A DNA stretch of 64,000 nucleotides from Jeongeupia chitinilytica (GTDB lineage Bacteria > Pseudomonadota > Gammaproteobacteria > Burkholderiales > Chitinibacteraceae), in assembly GCF_014652315.1 (NCBI RefSeq), contig NZ_BMYO01000006.1:237798-301797 (forward strand), given 5' to 3'. Below, in pieces: positions 1 to 8,834 of the stretch. The notes under the pieces were generated by a model. The model was not told the origin of the DNA and searched no databases. It was given only the letters and a program-made list of their open reading frames with translations. The position numbers and the translations under genes are program-made. How positions within the stretch are numbered: the first letter of the stretch is position 1; each line of letters opens with the position of its first letter.

Positions 1-932
1 AAGCCGCCGAGGAAGACCGCGAGCAGCTCGCCGAGCTGATCGACGGCGCCGACCTGCTGTTCATCACCGCCGGCATGGGCGGCGGTACCGGTACCGGCGC
101 AGCACCGGTGATCGCGCAAGTCGCGCGCGAGAAGGGCATCCTGACCGTCGGCGTCGTCACCAAGCCGGGACTGGACGAAGGCAACCGTCAGAAGGTCGCG
201 CAGGCCGGGATCGACGAGCTGGGCCGCTATGTCGACTCGCTGATCGTCGTCTCGAACCAGAAGCTCGAGGAAGTGCTCGGCGACGACGTCACCATCGACG
301 AAGCGTTCCGCGCCGCCGACGACGTGTTGCGCAACGCGGTCGGTTCGATCGTCGAGATCATCAACTACCCGGGCCTGATCAACGTCGACTTTGCCGACGT
401 GAAGACCGTGATGCAGGAAATGGGCATGGCGCTGATGGGCACCGCCCATGCGGCCGGTCCGAACCGTGCGGTCGAGGCGGCCGAGGAAGCGATCCGCAGC
501 CCGCTGCTCGACAACATCAACTTCAAGGGCGCCCGCGGCGTGCTGGTCAACATCAGCGCCAGCAAGACCACGCTGAAGAAGAGCGAAATCCGCCAGGTGC
601 GCGAGATCGTCGAAGCCGGTGCGGCCGAAGACGCGGTGGTCAAGCACGGCGTGGTGTACGACGACAGCCTCGGTGACCAGCTGCGCGTGACCTTGATCGC
701 GACCGGCCTCGGCGCCCGCGAAACCGGCAAGCCGGTGATGCAGGTCGTGGCCAGCCAGCCGCTGAAGACCGGCACCGACAACCGTTCGATCGACAGCACC
801 GACTGGAGCGAGTTCGACCTGCCGCCGGGCATGCGCCCGAACCGCCGCAGCTCGGCCGGTTCCGATTCGCGCTCGGTGGTCGGCAATGTCGACATGGACA
901 TTCCGGCCTTCCTGCGTCGTCAGGCGGACTGA
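1..932 (+). CDS. ftsZ: Cell division protein FtsZ (3' part)
   Basis: Tubulin-like GTPase that polymerises into the Z ring at midcell. Only the C-terminal 310 codons are here; the frame enters at base 3 and the start lies before the window. The tubulin signature GGGTGTG lies at about bases 78-98, preceded by LLFITAG. The FtsZ C-terminal domain is followed by a variable linker and the conserved tail DIPAFLRRQAD, the peptide that binds FtsA/ZipA-type partners. It is the last gene of the division and cell wall cluster and is followed directly by lpxC, the usual proteobacterial order. Confidence 0.97.
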   Translation, partial: AAEEDREQLAELIDGADLLFITAGMGGGTGTGAAPVIAQVAREKGILTVGVVTKPGLDEGNRQKVAQAGIDELGRYVDSLIVVSNQKLEEVLGDDVTIDEAFRAADDVLRNAVGSIVEIINYPGLINVDFADVKTVMQEMGMALMGTAHAAGPNRAVEAAEEAIRSPLLDNINFKGARGVLVNISASKTTLKKSEIRQVREIVEAGAAEDAVVKHGVVYDDSLGDQLRVTLIATGLGARETGKPVMQVVASQPLKTGTDNRSIDSTDWSEFDLPPGMRPNRRSSAGSDSRSVVGNVDMDIPAFLRRQAD

Positions 933-955
933 TCGTTCATGCGCGCGACCTGAAC

Positions 956-977
956 GCCCTGCGGTGTACCGCAGGGC
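956..977 (+). other. Stem-loop after ftsZ
   Basis: Perfect 9-bp hairpin, GCCCTGCGG-TGTA-CCGCAGGGC, 24 bases after the ftsZ stop. No T-tract follows (next bases are ggagga), so it is not a standard intrinsic terminator. It could protect the 3' end of the ftsZ mRNA or attenuate read-through into lpxC. Structure is seen; function is inferred. Confidence 0.5.
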
Positions 978-1064
978 GGAGGACGCCTGCGCTTTGTCCC
1001 GGTAGATACAGAACGGCAATCGGAAGCATTGCGACGATCAATCCAGCCCATGACCCGGGGCTGC

Positions 1065-1070
1065 TAGAAT
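1065..1070 (+). promoter_or_regulatory. Possible -10 box before lpxC
   Basis: TAGAAT matches the sigma70 -10 consensus at five of six positions and lies 33 bases before the lpxC start. No good -35 hexamer is visible at 16-18 bp, so the call is weak. Confidence 0.35.
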
Positions 1071-1103
1071 TGTCCGCATGAATCCGTTTGGCCAAGGCAA
1101 TCC

Positions 1104-2018
1104 ATGTTTCAGCAACGAACCCTGAAAACCACGGTCCGTGCGGTCGGCGTCGGCCTGCATTCGGGCGAGCGTGTCACGCTCGTGCTGAAGCCCGCCCCCG
1201 TCGACAGCGGCATCGTGTTCCACCGCGTCGATCTGCCCGATTCGGCGCCGTTCAGGGTCGGGCCCTCGCTCGTGAACGACACACGACTCTCCTCCACGCT
1301 CATCAACGATGGCGTGCGTGTCGGCACGATCGAGCACCTGATGTCGGCGTTCGCCGGCTTCGGCGTCGACAATGTCGTCGTCGAGGTTGACGCACCCGAA
1401 ATGCCGATCATGGACGGCTCGGCCGCGCCGTTCATCTACCTGCTGCAAAGCGCCGGTGTCGTCGACCAGGCCGCGCCCAAACGCTTCGTCCGTGTCAGGA
1501 AGCCGATCGAGGTGGTCGAAGGCGACAAGTGGGTGAAGCTCGAGCCGCACGACGGCTACAAGGTGTCGCTGAAGATCGATTTCCAGCACCCGGCGTTCAA
1601 GAAGTCGGCGCAGACCATCACGCTCGATTTCGCGACCACCAACTACGTGTCCGAGATTGCCCGGGCGCGGACCTTCGGCTTCATCCAGGAAGTCGAGATG
1701 CTGCGCACCAACGGTCTGGCGCGCGGCGGCAGCATGGATTCGGTCGTCGTCATCGACGAATACCGCGTGCTCAACGACGGTGGCCTGCGTTTCGAGGACG
1801 AGTTCGTCCGGCACAAGGTGCTCGACGCGATCGGTGACCTGTACATCCTCGGCCATCCGCTGATCGCCGCGTTCTCCGGCTACAAGTCCGGTCACGCGAT
1901 GAACAACAAGCTGCTGCGTGCGCTGCTCGACGACCCGGACAGCTACGAGTTCGTCAGCTTCGAACGGGACGAGGACGTGCCGAGTTCCTTCCACGCCCTG
2001 CCGCCGATCGGCATCTGA
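1104..2018 (+). CDS. lpxC: UDP-3-O-acyl-N-acetylglucosamine deacetylase LpxC
   Basis: Zinc hydrolase for the committed step of lipid A synthesis: removes the acetyl group from UDP-3-O-acyl-GlcNAc in the cytoplasm. The 304-residue length is normal. The zinc ligand His of IEHLMSA is residue 78, the HKVLD segment supplies the second His and the Asp ligand, and SGHAMNN carries the general-acid His. The N-terminal LHSGERV motif is also family-typical. The start ATG at 1104 gives the standard MFQQRTLK N terminus. It lies between ftsZ and a small membrane-protein gene; lipid A export (msbA) is encoded three genes downstream. Confidence 0.97.
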   Translation: MFQQRTLKTTVRAVGVGLHSGERVTLVLKPAPVDSGIVFHRVDLPDSAPFRVGPSLVNDTRLSSTLINDGVRVGTIEHLMSAFAGFGVDNVVVEVDAPEMPIMDGSAAPFIYLLQSAGVVDQAAPKRFVRVRKPIEVVEGDKWVKLEPHDGYKVSLKIDFQHPAFKKSAQTITLDFATTNYVSEIARARTFGFIQEVEMLRTNGLARGGSMDSVVVIDEYRVLNDGGLRFEDEFVRHKVLDAIGDLYILGHPLIAAFSGYKSGHAMNNKLLRALLDDPDSYEFVSFERDEDVPSSFHALPPIGI

Positions 2019-2036
2019 CCTGCCGCGCGGAGCACC

Positions 2037-2222
2037 ATGTTCGCCGTGCTGCGCATTCTCTTCGTCCTGGCCGTCGTCCTCGCCGGCTGGTCGGTGTTCC
2101 GCTACCTGCGCACCCGTGATCGCTACTGGCTGGTGTTCCTCCGCCGGGTGATCGCGGCGACGCTGGCGCTCGTGCTGCTGTTCTTCGTCGGTCTCGCGAT
2201 CGAACGGATCTTCTGGCTCTGA
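2037..2222 (+). CDS. Small hypothetical membrane protein (61 aa)
   Basis: A 61-residue protein with two hydrophobic helices (about residues 4-20 and 40-57) separated by a basic stretch rich in Arg (RYLRTRDRYW), consistent with a two-pass inner-membrane protein. A GGAG ribosome-binding site sits just before ATG 2037, and the stop is two bases from the rsmE start, so it is probably co-translated with lpxC and rsmE. Codon use matches its neighbours and no opposite-strand gene competes. I do not recognise a named family; short membrane proteins beside rsmE or lpxC are not assigned a function I can support. Confidence 0.7.
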   Translation: MFAVLRILFVLAVVLAGWSVFRYLRTRDRYWLVFLRRVIAATLALVLLFFVGLAIERIFWL

Positions 2223-2224
2223 CT

Positions 2225-2947
2225 ATGCCCCGCTTTTACCTCGATGCACCGCTTGCCGGCGGTAATACGCTTTCGCTGCCCGAATCGCTGGCCCGCCATG
2301 TCCAGGTGCTGCGGATGCAGCCCGGCGAGACCATCACGCTATTCAACGGCCGTGGCGGCGAGTTCGCCGCAACGGTGACGAACATGGGCAAGCGCAATGT
2401 CGACGTCGAGGTCGGCGGATTCGATGCGGTCGAGCGCGAGTCGCCGCTGCAGACCGTGCTGCTGCAGGCGGTCTCGAGTGCCGAAAGGATGGACTTTACG
2501 GTGCAGAAGGCGACCGAACTCGGCATCAGCCGCATCGTTCCCGTCTACAGCCAGTACTGCCAGCAGCGGCTGTCGGGCGAACGGGCCGAGAAGCGGCTCG
2601 CTCACTGGCGCGCTGTCGCTGCAGCGGCGTGCGAGCAGAGCGGCCGTACCCGCGTGCCGCAGATCGATCCGGTCGCAGCGCTGGCCGACGCACTGGCGGC
2701 GCTGCCGCAGCTCGACTTGCGGCTGCTGATGTCGCCGGTCGGTGCGGAGTCGTTCCGTTCGCTGGCCGATCGGGCAGGCAGCGTGGCGATGCTGGTCGGT
2801 CCCGAAGGCGGCCTCTCGAGCGCCGAGGAACAGCTGGCCATCGCTGCCGGCTTCACGCCGCTGGTGCTCGGCCCGCGCATCCTGCGTACCGAGACCGCCG
2901 GCCCGGCATTGCTGGCGCTGGCGCAGGCACGCTGGGGCGACGGCTGA
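2225..2947 (+). CDS. rsmE: 16S rRNA (uracil1498-N3)-methyltransferase RsmE
   Basis: SPOUT-class SAM-dependent methyltransferase that makes m3U1498 in 16S rRNA. An N-terminal PUA-like domain (about residues 1-70) precedes the knotted catalytic domain. The diagnostic C-terminal motifs are present: VGPEGGLSSAEE (SAM-binding loop) and LGPRILRTETAGPALLA (deep trefoil knot). The 240-residue length is typical. It starts two bases after the small membrane gene and ends 39 bases before msbA, with an msbA promoter in that gap. Confidence 0.96.
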   Translation: MPRFYLDAPLAGGNTLSLPESLARHVQVLRMQPGETITLFNGRGGEFAATVTNMGKRNVDVEVGGFDAVERESPLQTVLLQAVSSAERMDFTVQKATELGISRIVPVYSQYCQQRLSGERAEKRLAHWRAVAAAACEQSGRTRVPQIDPVAALADALAALPQLDLRLLMSPVGAESFRSLADRAGSVAMLVGPEGGLSSAEEQLAIAAGFTPLVLGPRILRTETAGPALLALAQARWGDG

Positions 2948-2953
2948 TCCGGC

Positions 2954-2959
2954 TATAAT
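2954..2959 (+). promoter_or_regulatory. Consensus -10 box for msbA
   Basis: Perfect TATAAT within GGCTATAATCGGGC, 28 bases before ATG 2987. The -35 region (around 2931-2936) is poor. The predicted transcription start near 2966 argues against the upstream in-frame TTG at 2966 as translation start. The same TATAATCGG context recurs at 5531. Confidence 0.6.
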
Positions 2960-2986
2960 CGGGCTTTGCTCCATCTCAGGCAAAGC

Positions 2987-4723
2987 ATGAACAACCGCTT
3001 GCTGTACACGCGCCTTCTCGGCGAGATCCGCCCCTACTGGCCGGTGATTGCCGGCTCCATCGTCTGCATGATCCTCGCCGCCGGCGTCGACGCCGGGCTG
3101 GCGGTGCTGCTCAAACCGCTGGTCGACCAGAACCTCCAGGCGCACTCGCTTGCGCATACCGCCGCCTGGGTGCTGCCGGCACAGATTTTCGGCCTGGCCA
3201 TCCTGCGGCTGGTGACCAACTTCGGTTCGGATTACGCCAGCGGCTGGTTGTCCGCGCGGGTGATGCACGACCTGCGGCAGAAAATGTACGAGCAGTACCT
3301 GAAACTGCCGACGCGCTATTACGACCAGAGCTCGACCGGCGTGATGCTGTCGCGGATCACCTTCGACATCGGCAACGTGATGAACGCCGGTGTGCAGGTG
3401 CTGACGGTGCTGGTGCGCGACAGCTTCTCGATCGTCGCCTTCCTCGGCGTGATGCTGTACCACGACTGGCAGCTGACGCTGTTGTGCCTGATCCTGCTCC
3501 CCGGCGTCGCTGCCAGCATCCGCATCGTCGGTAAGCGCCAGCGCAAGCTGTCGCGTTCGTCGCAGGAAACCATGGGCGAAATGACGCGCATCCTCGACGA
3601 AAGCCTCTCGGGCCACCGGGTGGTGAAGATCTTCGGCGGCTTCCCGTACGAGCGGCTTCGCTATTTCAACATCAACAACCGGATGCGCAGCATCATGGTC
3701 AAGCAGAACGCCACGTCGGGCGCCAACTCCGGGCTGGTGATGCTGCTGATCGGCATCACGCTGGCGATCATCATCTACTTCGCCAGCCTGCGCGCGCAGA
3801 CCGGTGCGCTGACCGCCGGTGCCTTCGTGTCGTTCATGGTCGCGATGATGGCGATCCAGCAGCCGGTGAAGAATCTCACCAAGATCAACGAGCAGTTCCA
3901 CAAGGGCATGGCGGCGGCCGAGTCGGTGTTCGGCGTGCTCGACGAGATGGCCGAGCACGATACCGGTACGCGGCAGATCGAACGCGCCCGGGGCGAGCTC
4001 GACATCAAGGCGCTGCAGTTCCATTACGGCGATCCGGACAAGCCGGCGCTGTCCGGCATCGACCTGAAGGTCGCGCCCGGTGAAACGGTCGCGCTGGTCG
4101 GCAGTTCGGGCTCGGGCAAGACGACGCTCGCCAACCTGCTGCCACGCTTCTACGAGCCGACCGGGGGCGAAATCGACCTCGACGGCGTGCCGGTGGATCA
4201 GTACAAACTTGCCGACCTGCGCCGCCAGTTCGCGATGGTCAGCCAGGACGTCGTGCTGTTCAACGATACGGTAACCGCCAACATTGCCTACGGCGACGAA
4301 CATCCCGATCCGGCACGCGTGCAGGCGGCAGCCGACGCGGCATTCGCAACCGAGTTCGTCGAGCGGATGAGCGACGGTTTCGACACCATGCTCGGCGAGA
4401 ACGGCGTGCGGCTGTCGGGCGGCCAGCGCCAGCGGCTGGCGATCGCACGGGCGATCTACAAGGACGCGCCGATCCTGATCCTCGACGAGGCGACCAGCGC
4501 ACTCGACACCGAGTCCGAGCGCAAGGTGCAGGCGGCGCTGGAAAACCTGATGAAGAACCGTACGACGCTGGTCATCGCCCACCGGCTTAGCACGATCGAG
4601 AACGCCGACCGCATCGTGGTGATGCGCGGCGGGCGCATCGTCGAGATCGGCAGCCATGCGCAACTGATCGAGAAGAAGGGCGTGTACGCCCAGATGCACG
4701 CGGTGCAGTTCCACGAGGCGTAA
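2987..4723 (+). CDS. msbA: Lipid A/LPS core ABC flippase MsbA
   Basis: Homodimeric ABC exporter that flips lipid A-core across the inner membrane. The N-terminal half (about residues 1-315) is a six-helix type I ABC exporter transmembrane domain; the C-terminal half is the nucleotide-binding domain with Walker A GSSGSGKTT, signature LSGGQRQR, Walker B ILILDEATSALD and H-loop IAHRLST. The protein is 578 aa from ATG 2987; an in-frame TTG at 2966 would add seven residues but lies at the predicted transcript start. The gene has its own -10 box and a strong terminator, so it can be expressed apart from lpxC-rsmE. Confidence 0.96.
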   Translation: MNNRLLYTRLLGEIRPYWPVIAGSIVCMILAAGVDAGLAVLLKPLVDQNLQAHSLAHTAAWVLPAQIFGLAILRLVTNFGSDYASGWLSARVMHDLRQKMYEQYLKLPTRYYDQSSTGVMLSRITFDIGNVMNAGVQVLTVLVRDSFSIVAFLGVMLYHDWQLTLLCLILLPGVAASIRIVGKRQRKLSRSSQETMGEMTRILDESLSGHRVVKIFGGFPYERLRYFNINNRMRSIMVKQNATSGANSGLVMLLIGITLAIIIYFASLRAQTGALTAGAFVSFMVAMMAIQQPVKNLTKINEQFHKGMAAAESVFGVLDEMAEHDTGTRQIERARGELDIKALQFHYGDPDKPALSGIDLKVAPGETVALVGSSGSGKTTLANLLPRFYEPTGGEIDLDGVPVDQYKLADLRRQFAMVSQDVVLFNDTVTANIAYGDEHPDPARVQAAADAAFATEFVERMSDGFDTMLGENGVRLSGGQRQRLAIARAIYKDAPILILDEATSALDTESERKVQAALENLMKNRTTLVIAHRLSTIENADRIVVMRGGRIVEIGSHAQLIEKKGVYAQMHAVQFHEA

Positions 4724-4725
4724 CG

Positions 4726-4751
4726 AAAAACGGGGCCCGGGCCCCGTTTTT
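4726..4751 (+). terminator. Bidirectional intrinsic terminator
   Basis: AAAAACGGGGCC meets GGCCCCGTTTTT in a 12-bp self-complementary GC stem flanked by A and T runs. It sits between convergent msbA (+) and the GT2 gene (-), can stop both transcripts, and its T-tract touches the GT2 stop codon. Confidence 0.9.
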
Positions 4752-5506
4752 CATGGCCGGCGGTTCAGCGCGGCGAGCTTGAGGAAGCGGTAGTAGACGG
4801 TTTCGGCGTTGAACACCGCAACCTGGAAACCGGCGGCGCCGTCGAGGAAGCCGCGCTTGACGATATAGGTGCGCACGAAGGCCCACAGGCCGCGGCCGAT
4901 CGCCTTGGCGAGCGACGCGGATTCGCCGCGTGCGTGGCGCTGGCGGGCGCCGGCCTCGGAATACGTGTCGAGTTTCCGCAGCACGTCGGCGTGCGTCTCG
5001 TACGAGTAGTGCAGCAGCGTGCCCCCGAGTGCGGCGGCCGGGCCGTCGAACACCAGCCGCTCGTGTACCAGATCGTCGGAAAAGCGCGCCGCGCCGCGCC
5101 GGAACAGCCGCGGAATCCAGTCCGGATACCAGCCCGAATGGTGCATCCAGTGGCCGCAGAAGCTCGACAGCCGGTTCAGCCGGTAGACGTCGGCCTGCGG
5201 CGCCGCAATCGCCGCGCGAATCGACGCGGCGAGTTCGGGCGTGACGACTTCGTCGGCATCGATCAGCAGCACCCAGTCGGTGTCGAGCAGCGCCACCGCG
5301 CGGTTCTTCTGCACGCCGAAGCCGGGCCAGTCGCAGGATACGGCGACGCTGGCACCGTGCGCTTCGGCAATTTGCACGGTCGCGTCGCTGCTGCCCGAGT
5401 CGAGCACGGCGATCCGGTCGGCGAAGGCCAGCGCCGACAGGCATTCGGCGAGGCGGGCTTCGGCATTCTTGGTGATCAGGGCAACGCCCAGGGTTGCTGC
5501 TGGCAT
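4751..5506 (-). CDS. GT2 glycosyltransferase (LPS core, WaaE/KdtX-like)
   Basis: A 251-residue family 2 glycosyltransferase likely adding a sugar to the LPS inner core. The N terminus LGVALITKNAEARLAECL and the DSGSSDAT nucleotide-binding segment are typical of the WaaE/KdtX-like group, the DxD-type metal motif appears as LIDADEVV, and a C-terminal amphipathic region suggests membrane association. The start is placed at ATG 5506, giving the canonical short N terminus; the frame stays open upstream only as antisense of the epimerase gene. It is convergent with msbA and divergent from the epimerase. The acceptor sugar cannot be told from sequence. Confidence 0.88.
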   Translation of the reverse strand: MPAATLGVALITKNAEARLAECLSALAFADRIAVLDSGSSDATVQIAEAHGASVAVSCDWPGFGVQKNRAVALLDTDWVLLIDADEVVTPELAASIRAAIAAPQADVYRLNRLSSFCGHWMHHSGWYPDWIPRLFRRGAARFSDDLVHERLVFDGPAAALGGTLLHYSYETHADVLRKLDTYSEAGARQRHARGESASLAKAIGRGLWAFVRTYIVKRGFLDGAAGFQVAVFNAETVYYRFLKLAALNRRP

Positions 5507-5530
5507 GGGAAGGCGTGGCTGAAAACTGGA

Positions 5531-5536
5531 TATAAT
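5531..5536 (+). promoter_or_regulatory. Consensus -10 box for the LPS cluster
   Basis: TATAAT within GGATATAATCGGAC, 52 bases before the epimerase start, in the divergent gap between the GT2 and epimerase genes. No strong -35 is seen. It is the best candidate promoter for the co-directional glycosyltransferase run that follows. Confidence 0.55.
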
Positions 5537-5587
5537 CGGACAAACGCCGGTGCATCCACAAGCCCGGCCCCTCACGCGGTCACCCAG

Positions 5588-6592
5588 ATGAACATACTCG
5601 TTACCGGCGCAGCCGGCTTTATCGGCCTGCATCTTGCCCAGCGCCTGCTTGCCGCCGGCCATACCGTCCACGGCATCGACAGCATCAACGCCTATTACGA
5701 TCCGGCGCTCAAGCGCGCGCGACTGGCGCAGCTGGCGCCGCGGACCGGTTTCAGCTTCGAAGAACGCGACCTGGCCGATCCGGCCTGTGTGGCACTGATC
5801 CGCGACGGCGGCTACGACGCCGTCGTGCACCTCGCCGCGCAGGCGGGCGTCCGTTATTCGCTCGAGGCGCCGCTGGCGTACAGCGATGCCAACCTGGTCG
5901 GGTTCACCCATGTGCTCGAAGGCTGCCGTCACGGCAAGGTCGGCCAGCTGATCTTTGCCAGCTCGTCGAGCGTATACGGCGGCAACCGCAAGCTGCCGTT
6001 TGCCGAAACCGATTCGGCCGACCACCCGGTCAGCTTCTACGCGGCAACGAAGCGTGCCAACGAGCTGATGGCGCACAGCTACGCCCACCTGTACGGCCTG
6101 CCGGTGACCGGGCTGCGCTTCTTCACCGTCTACGGTCCGTGGGGCCGGCCGGACATGGCGTACTACAAGTTCGCGCAGAAGATCGTCAACGGCGAGACCA
6201 TCGACGTCTACAACCACGGCAGGATGCGCCGCGATTTCACCTACATCGACGAAATCATCGCCGGCATCGAAGGCCTGCTCGCCAAACCGGCGACGCCCGA
6301 CGCCGGGTTCGACGTGATGGCGCCCAAGGCGGGCACCAGCTGGGCGCCGTACCGGATCCTCAACATCGGCGGCAACAATCCGGTGCCGCTGATGGACTTC
6401 ATCGCCACGCTGGAAAAGCACCTCGGCGTGACAGCCAACAAGAACTACCTGCCGATGCAGGACGGCGACGTGCCGGAAACCTATGCCGACACCCGGGCGC
6501 TCGAAGCCATCGTCGGCCCGGTCGCGCGGATCTCGCTCGACGAAGGGCTCGGCCGCTTTGTCGCGTGGTTCAAGGATTATCACGGTGTCTGA
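5588..6592 (+). CDS. NAD-dependent UDP-sugar epimerase (UDP-glucuronate 4-epimerase-like)
   Basis: A 334-residue extended short-chain dehydrogenase/epimerase. The Rossmann NAD-binding motif GAAGFIG is at residues 7-13; the catalytic Ser and YxxxK are seen in SSSSVYGG and FYAATKRANE. The fold, the length and the GLRFFTVYGPWGRPDMA segment fit the UDP-glucuronate 4-epimerase subgroup, which would supply UDP-galacturonate for LPS or capsule. The first gene of the coupled glycosyltransferase run; its stop overlaps the next GTG start by 8 bp. Substrate is inferred from family resemblance and could be another UDP-hexose. Confidence 0.9.
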   Translation: MNILVTGAAGFIGLHLAQRLLAAGHTVHGIDSINAYYDPALKRARLAQLAPRTGFSFEERDLADPACVALIRDGGYDAVVHLAAQAGVRYSLEAPLAYSDANLVGFTHVLEGCRHGKVGQLIFASSSSVYGGNRKLPFAETDSADHPVSFYAATKRANELMAHSYAHLYGLPVTGLRFFTVYGPWGRPDMAYYKFAQKIVNGETIDVYNHGRMRRDFTYIDEIIAGIEGLLAKPATPDAGFDVMAPKAGTSWAPYRILNIGGNNPVPLMDFIATLEKHLGVTANKNYLPMQDGDVPETYADTRALEAIVGPVARISLDEGLGRFVAWFKDYHGV

Positions 6593-7682
6593 TGCGCCGT
6601 TCCGTCGTGCGCTCGTCATCAAGCTGCGCCACCACGGCGACGTGCTGCTGACCGGTCCGGTGTTCAGCACGCTGACCGAGGCGCATCCGGGCATCGAGGT
6701 CGACGCGCTGGTGTACTCGGACACGCAGGACATGCTGACCCTGCACCCGCACGTGCACACGGTACACACGATCGGCCGCGACTGGCGCAAGCTGGGCCCG
6801 CTGGCGCAGCTGTCGCGTTACTGGGGGCTGTACAAGGCGCTGAAGTCGCGCGACTACGACCTGATCGTCCACCTGACCGACCACTGGCACGGTGCGCGGC
6901 TGGCGCGCCTGCTGAAGCCGCGTGTCTCGGTCGCGCCGAACGTGAAGAAAACCAGCGCGCGCGCCAGCAAAGCGTGGGCGAAGTCGTTCACCGCGCGTTA
7001 CCCGGTCGTCGGCGGCAACCGCCGCCATACGGTCGACATCCATCTCGACGCGCTGCGCCGGATCGGCATCCAGCCGACCGAAGCGAGCAAGCCGCTGCGC
7101 TTCGTCGCCGGTCCCGACGCCGAGGCGTCGGTTCAAACCAAGCTCGCCGAACACGGTGTCGCAAGGGGCGGTTACCTCCTGATCCACCCGACGTCGCGCT
7201 GGCTGTTCAAGACCTGGCCGGTGGCGCACGTGGCGACGCTGATCGACGCGCTGACCGCCCGTGGCGACACCGTGGTGCTGTCGGCGGCACCGTCAAAGGC
7301 CGAACTCGACTGGATCGCCCAGCTCAAGGCGAAACTGGCGCGGCCGGTGGCCGACCTGTCCGGCCAGCTGTCGCTGAAGGAGCTTGGTGCGCTGATCGCC
7401 GGCGCGCGCGCCTTCGTTGGCGTCGATTCGGTGCCGATGCACCTCGCCGCGGCGACGCAGACGCCGGCCGTGGCCTTGTTCGGCCCGTCCGGCGACATCG
7501 AATGGGGGCCGTGGCGCGCGCCGCACCGGCTGATCACCGAGCCGTTCACCTGTCGCCCCTGTGGCCAGGACGGCTGCGGCGGCAGCAAGGTCAGCGACTG
7601 CCTGACCGCGATCACGCCCGAACGCGTACTCGCCGAACTCGACGGACTGCTTGCCGAAACGGGCCGTGGAGTGAGCCGTTGA
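6585..7682 (+). CDS. GT9 LPS heptosyltransferase (WaaQ-like)
   Basis: ADP-heptose:LPS transferase of family GT9, 365 residues from a GTG start at 6585 that overlaps the epimerase stop. The N-terminal LVIKLRHHGDVLLTGPVF matches the GT9 R-x-GD acceptor-side motif; the C-terminal domain has LIHPTSRWLFKTWP and GVDSVPMHLAAA, the ADP-heptose binding region, and a cysteine-rich tail (CRPCGQDGCGG) common in the putative heptosyltransferase III (WaaQ) subgroup. The nearby ATG at 6592 is in another frame. Probably adds a branch heptose to the inner core. Confidence 0.9.
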   Translation: MSDAPFRRALVIKLRHHGDVLLTGPVFSTLTEAHPGIEVDALVYSDTQDMLTLHPHVHTVHTIGRDWRKLGPLAQLSRYWGLYKALKSRDYDLIVHLTDHWHGARLARLLKPRVSVAPNVKKTSARASKAWAKSFTARYPVVGGNRRHTVDIHLDALRRIGIQPTEASKPLRFVAGPDAEASVQTKLAEHGVARGGYLLIHPTSRWLFKTWPVAHVATLIDALTARGDTVVLSAAPSKAELDWIAQLKAKLARPVADLSGQLSLKELGALIAGARAFVGVDSVPMHLAAATQTPAVALFGPSGDIEWGPWRAPHRLITEPFTCRPCGQDGCGGSKVSDCLTAITPERVLAELDGLLAETGRGVSR

Positions 7683-8824
7683 CCGCGCCGATCCGGCTGG
7701 CCATCGTCCGGCAGAAGTACAACCCGCACGGTGGCGCCGAGCGCTTCGTCGCGCGCGCGCTCGACGCGCTGGCGGCGCGCGGCGCACTCGACGTGACGCT
7801 GCTGGCGCGGCAGTGGCAGCAGGGCGACAGCAGCTGGCACAGCGAGACGGTGAATCCGCGCTACTCGGGCCGGCTCGGCCGCGACCGCGGCTTTGCCCGT
7901 GCGGTGCAGAAGCGGCTGAAGAACTTCGATCTGGTGCAGAGCCACGAACGCATTCCCGGTGCGGCGATCTTCCGTGCCGGCGACGGCGTGCACGCCGTCT
8001 GGCTCGAGCAGCTGTCGCGCGTACAGGGCCTGTCGGCGCGGCTGATCCGCTTCTTCAGCCCCTATCACAGCTATGTATGCCAGGCCGAGACCGAGATGTT
8101 CCGGCACCCGGCGCTGCAGACGGTGATCTGCAATTCCAAGCTGGTCCGCGACGAGATCGCCGACCGCTTTGCCGTGCCCGATCACAAGCTCGAACTGATC
8201 TACAACGGCGTCGATACGGACGCCTTCCACCCGGACCTGGTGCGTCACCGTGTGGCGATGCGCGACGAGTGGCAGGTGCCGCAGGATGCACCGCTGCTGG
8301 CCTACGTCGGCTCTGGTTTTGCCCGCAAGGGTGTGGCGACCGCGCTTGAAGCGATCGTGCCGCATCCCGGCGTCCACCTCGTGATCGCCGGCGCCGACAA
8401 GCACGCCAAACGCTACCGGAAGCTGGCCGAGACGCTGGGCGTTGCCGCGCGGGTGCGTTTCCTCGGCGGTGTCGCCGATGTCAAGCCGGTCTATGGCGCG
8501 GCCGATGCACTGATCCTGCCGACGTTGTACGACCCGTTTCCGAATGTCTGCGTCGAAGCCTTTGCCGCCGGGCTGCCGGTCTTCACCAGCCCGATGTGCG
8601 GTGCGGCGGAGTGGATCAGCGAGGGCGTGAACGGCTGGACCAACGATGCGCTCGACGTCGAAGGCTACCGCAGCGCCGTCGGCATCTGGCTGGCGCGCCG
8701 CGACGAATGGCCCGCGCTGCGCATGGCCGCGCGCAAGACGGCCGAACCCCATACCCTGGCCCGCATGGCCGGCGAGCTCGAAGCGCTCTACGCCCGCCTG
8801 CTGGCCCGGACCGACCAGACCTGA
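7679..8824 (+). CDS. GT4 glycosyltransferase (WaaG-like)
   Basis: A 381-residue GT-B fold, family GT4 retaining glycosyltransferase. It opens with a TTG start overlapping the previous stop (TTGA), read as MTAPIRLAIVRQKYNPHGGAE; the GGAE loop is the N-terminal acceptor motif seen in the WaaG (LPS core glucosyltransferase I) group. The C-terminal domain has YVGSGFARKG, LIVPTLYDPFPNVCVEAFAAGLPV-type E-x7-E nucleotide-sugar contacts (short form PNVCVEAFAAGLP). No membrane segment. Best guess: first outer-core hexose transferase. Confidence 0.87.
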   Translation: MTAPIRLAIVRQKYNPHGGAERFVARALDALAARGALDVTLLARQWQQGDSSWHSETVNPRYSGRLGRDRGFARAVQKRLKNFDLVQSHERIPGAAIFRAGDGVHAVWLEQLSRVQGLSARLIRFFSPYHSYVCQAETEMFRHPALQTVICNSKLVRDEIADRFAVPDHKLELIYNGVDTDAFHPDLVRHRVAMRDEWQVPQDAPLLAYVGSGFARKGVATALEAIVPHPGVHLVIAGADKHAKRYRKLAETLGVAARVRFLGGVADVKPVYGAADALILPTLYDPFPNVCVEAFAAGLPVFTSPMCGAAEWISEGVNGWTNDALDVEGYRSAVGIWLARRDEWPALRMAARKTAEPHTLARMAGELEALYARLLARTDQT

Positions 8825-8834
8825 AGAGAATCCG

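Noticed and set aside
956..977. Intrinsic terminator of ftsZ
   Set aside because: Good hairpin but no T-tract follows; kept only as a stem-loop.
2966..2986. TTG start for msbA
   Set aside because: It falls at the predicted transcription start of the TATAAT promoter and adds no family-like residues; ATG 2987 is preferred.
2339..4714. A 791-codon open frame on the minus strand
   Set aside because: It is antisense to rsmE and msbA, which have all family motifs; the frame stays open only because of high G+C.
5507..6790. Upstream extension of the GT2 gene on the minus strand
   Set aside because: The added part is antisense of the epimerase and heptosyltransferase genes; the conserved GT2 start is ATG 5506.
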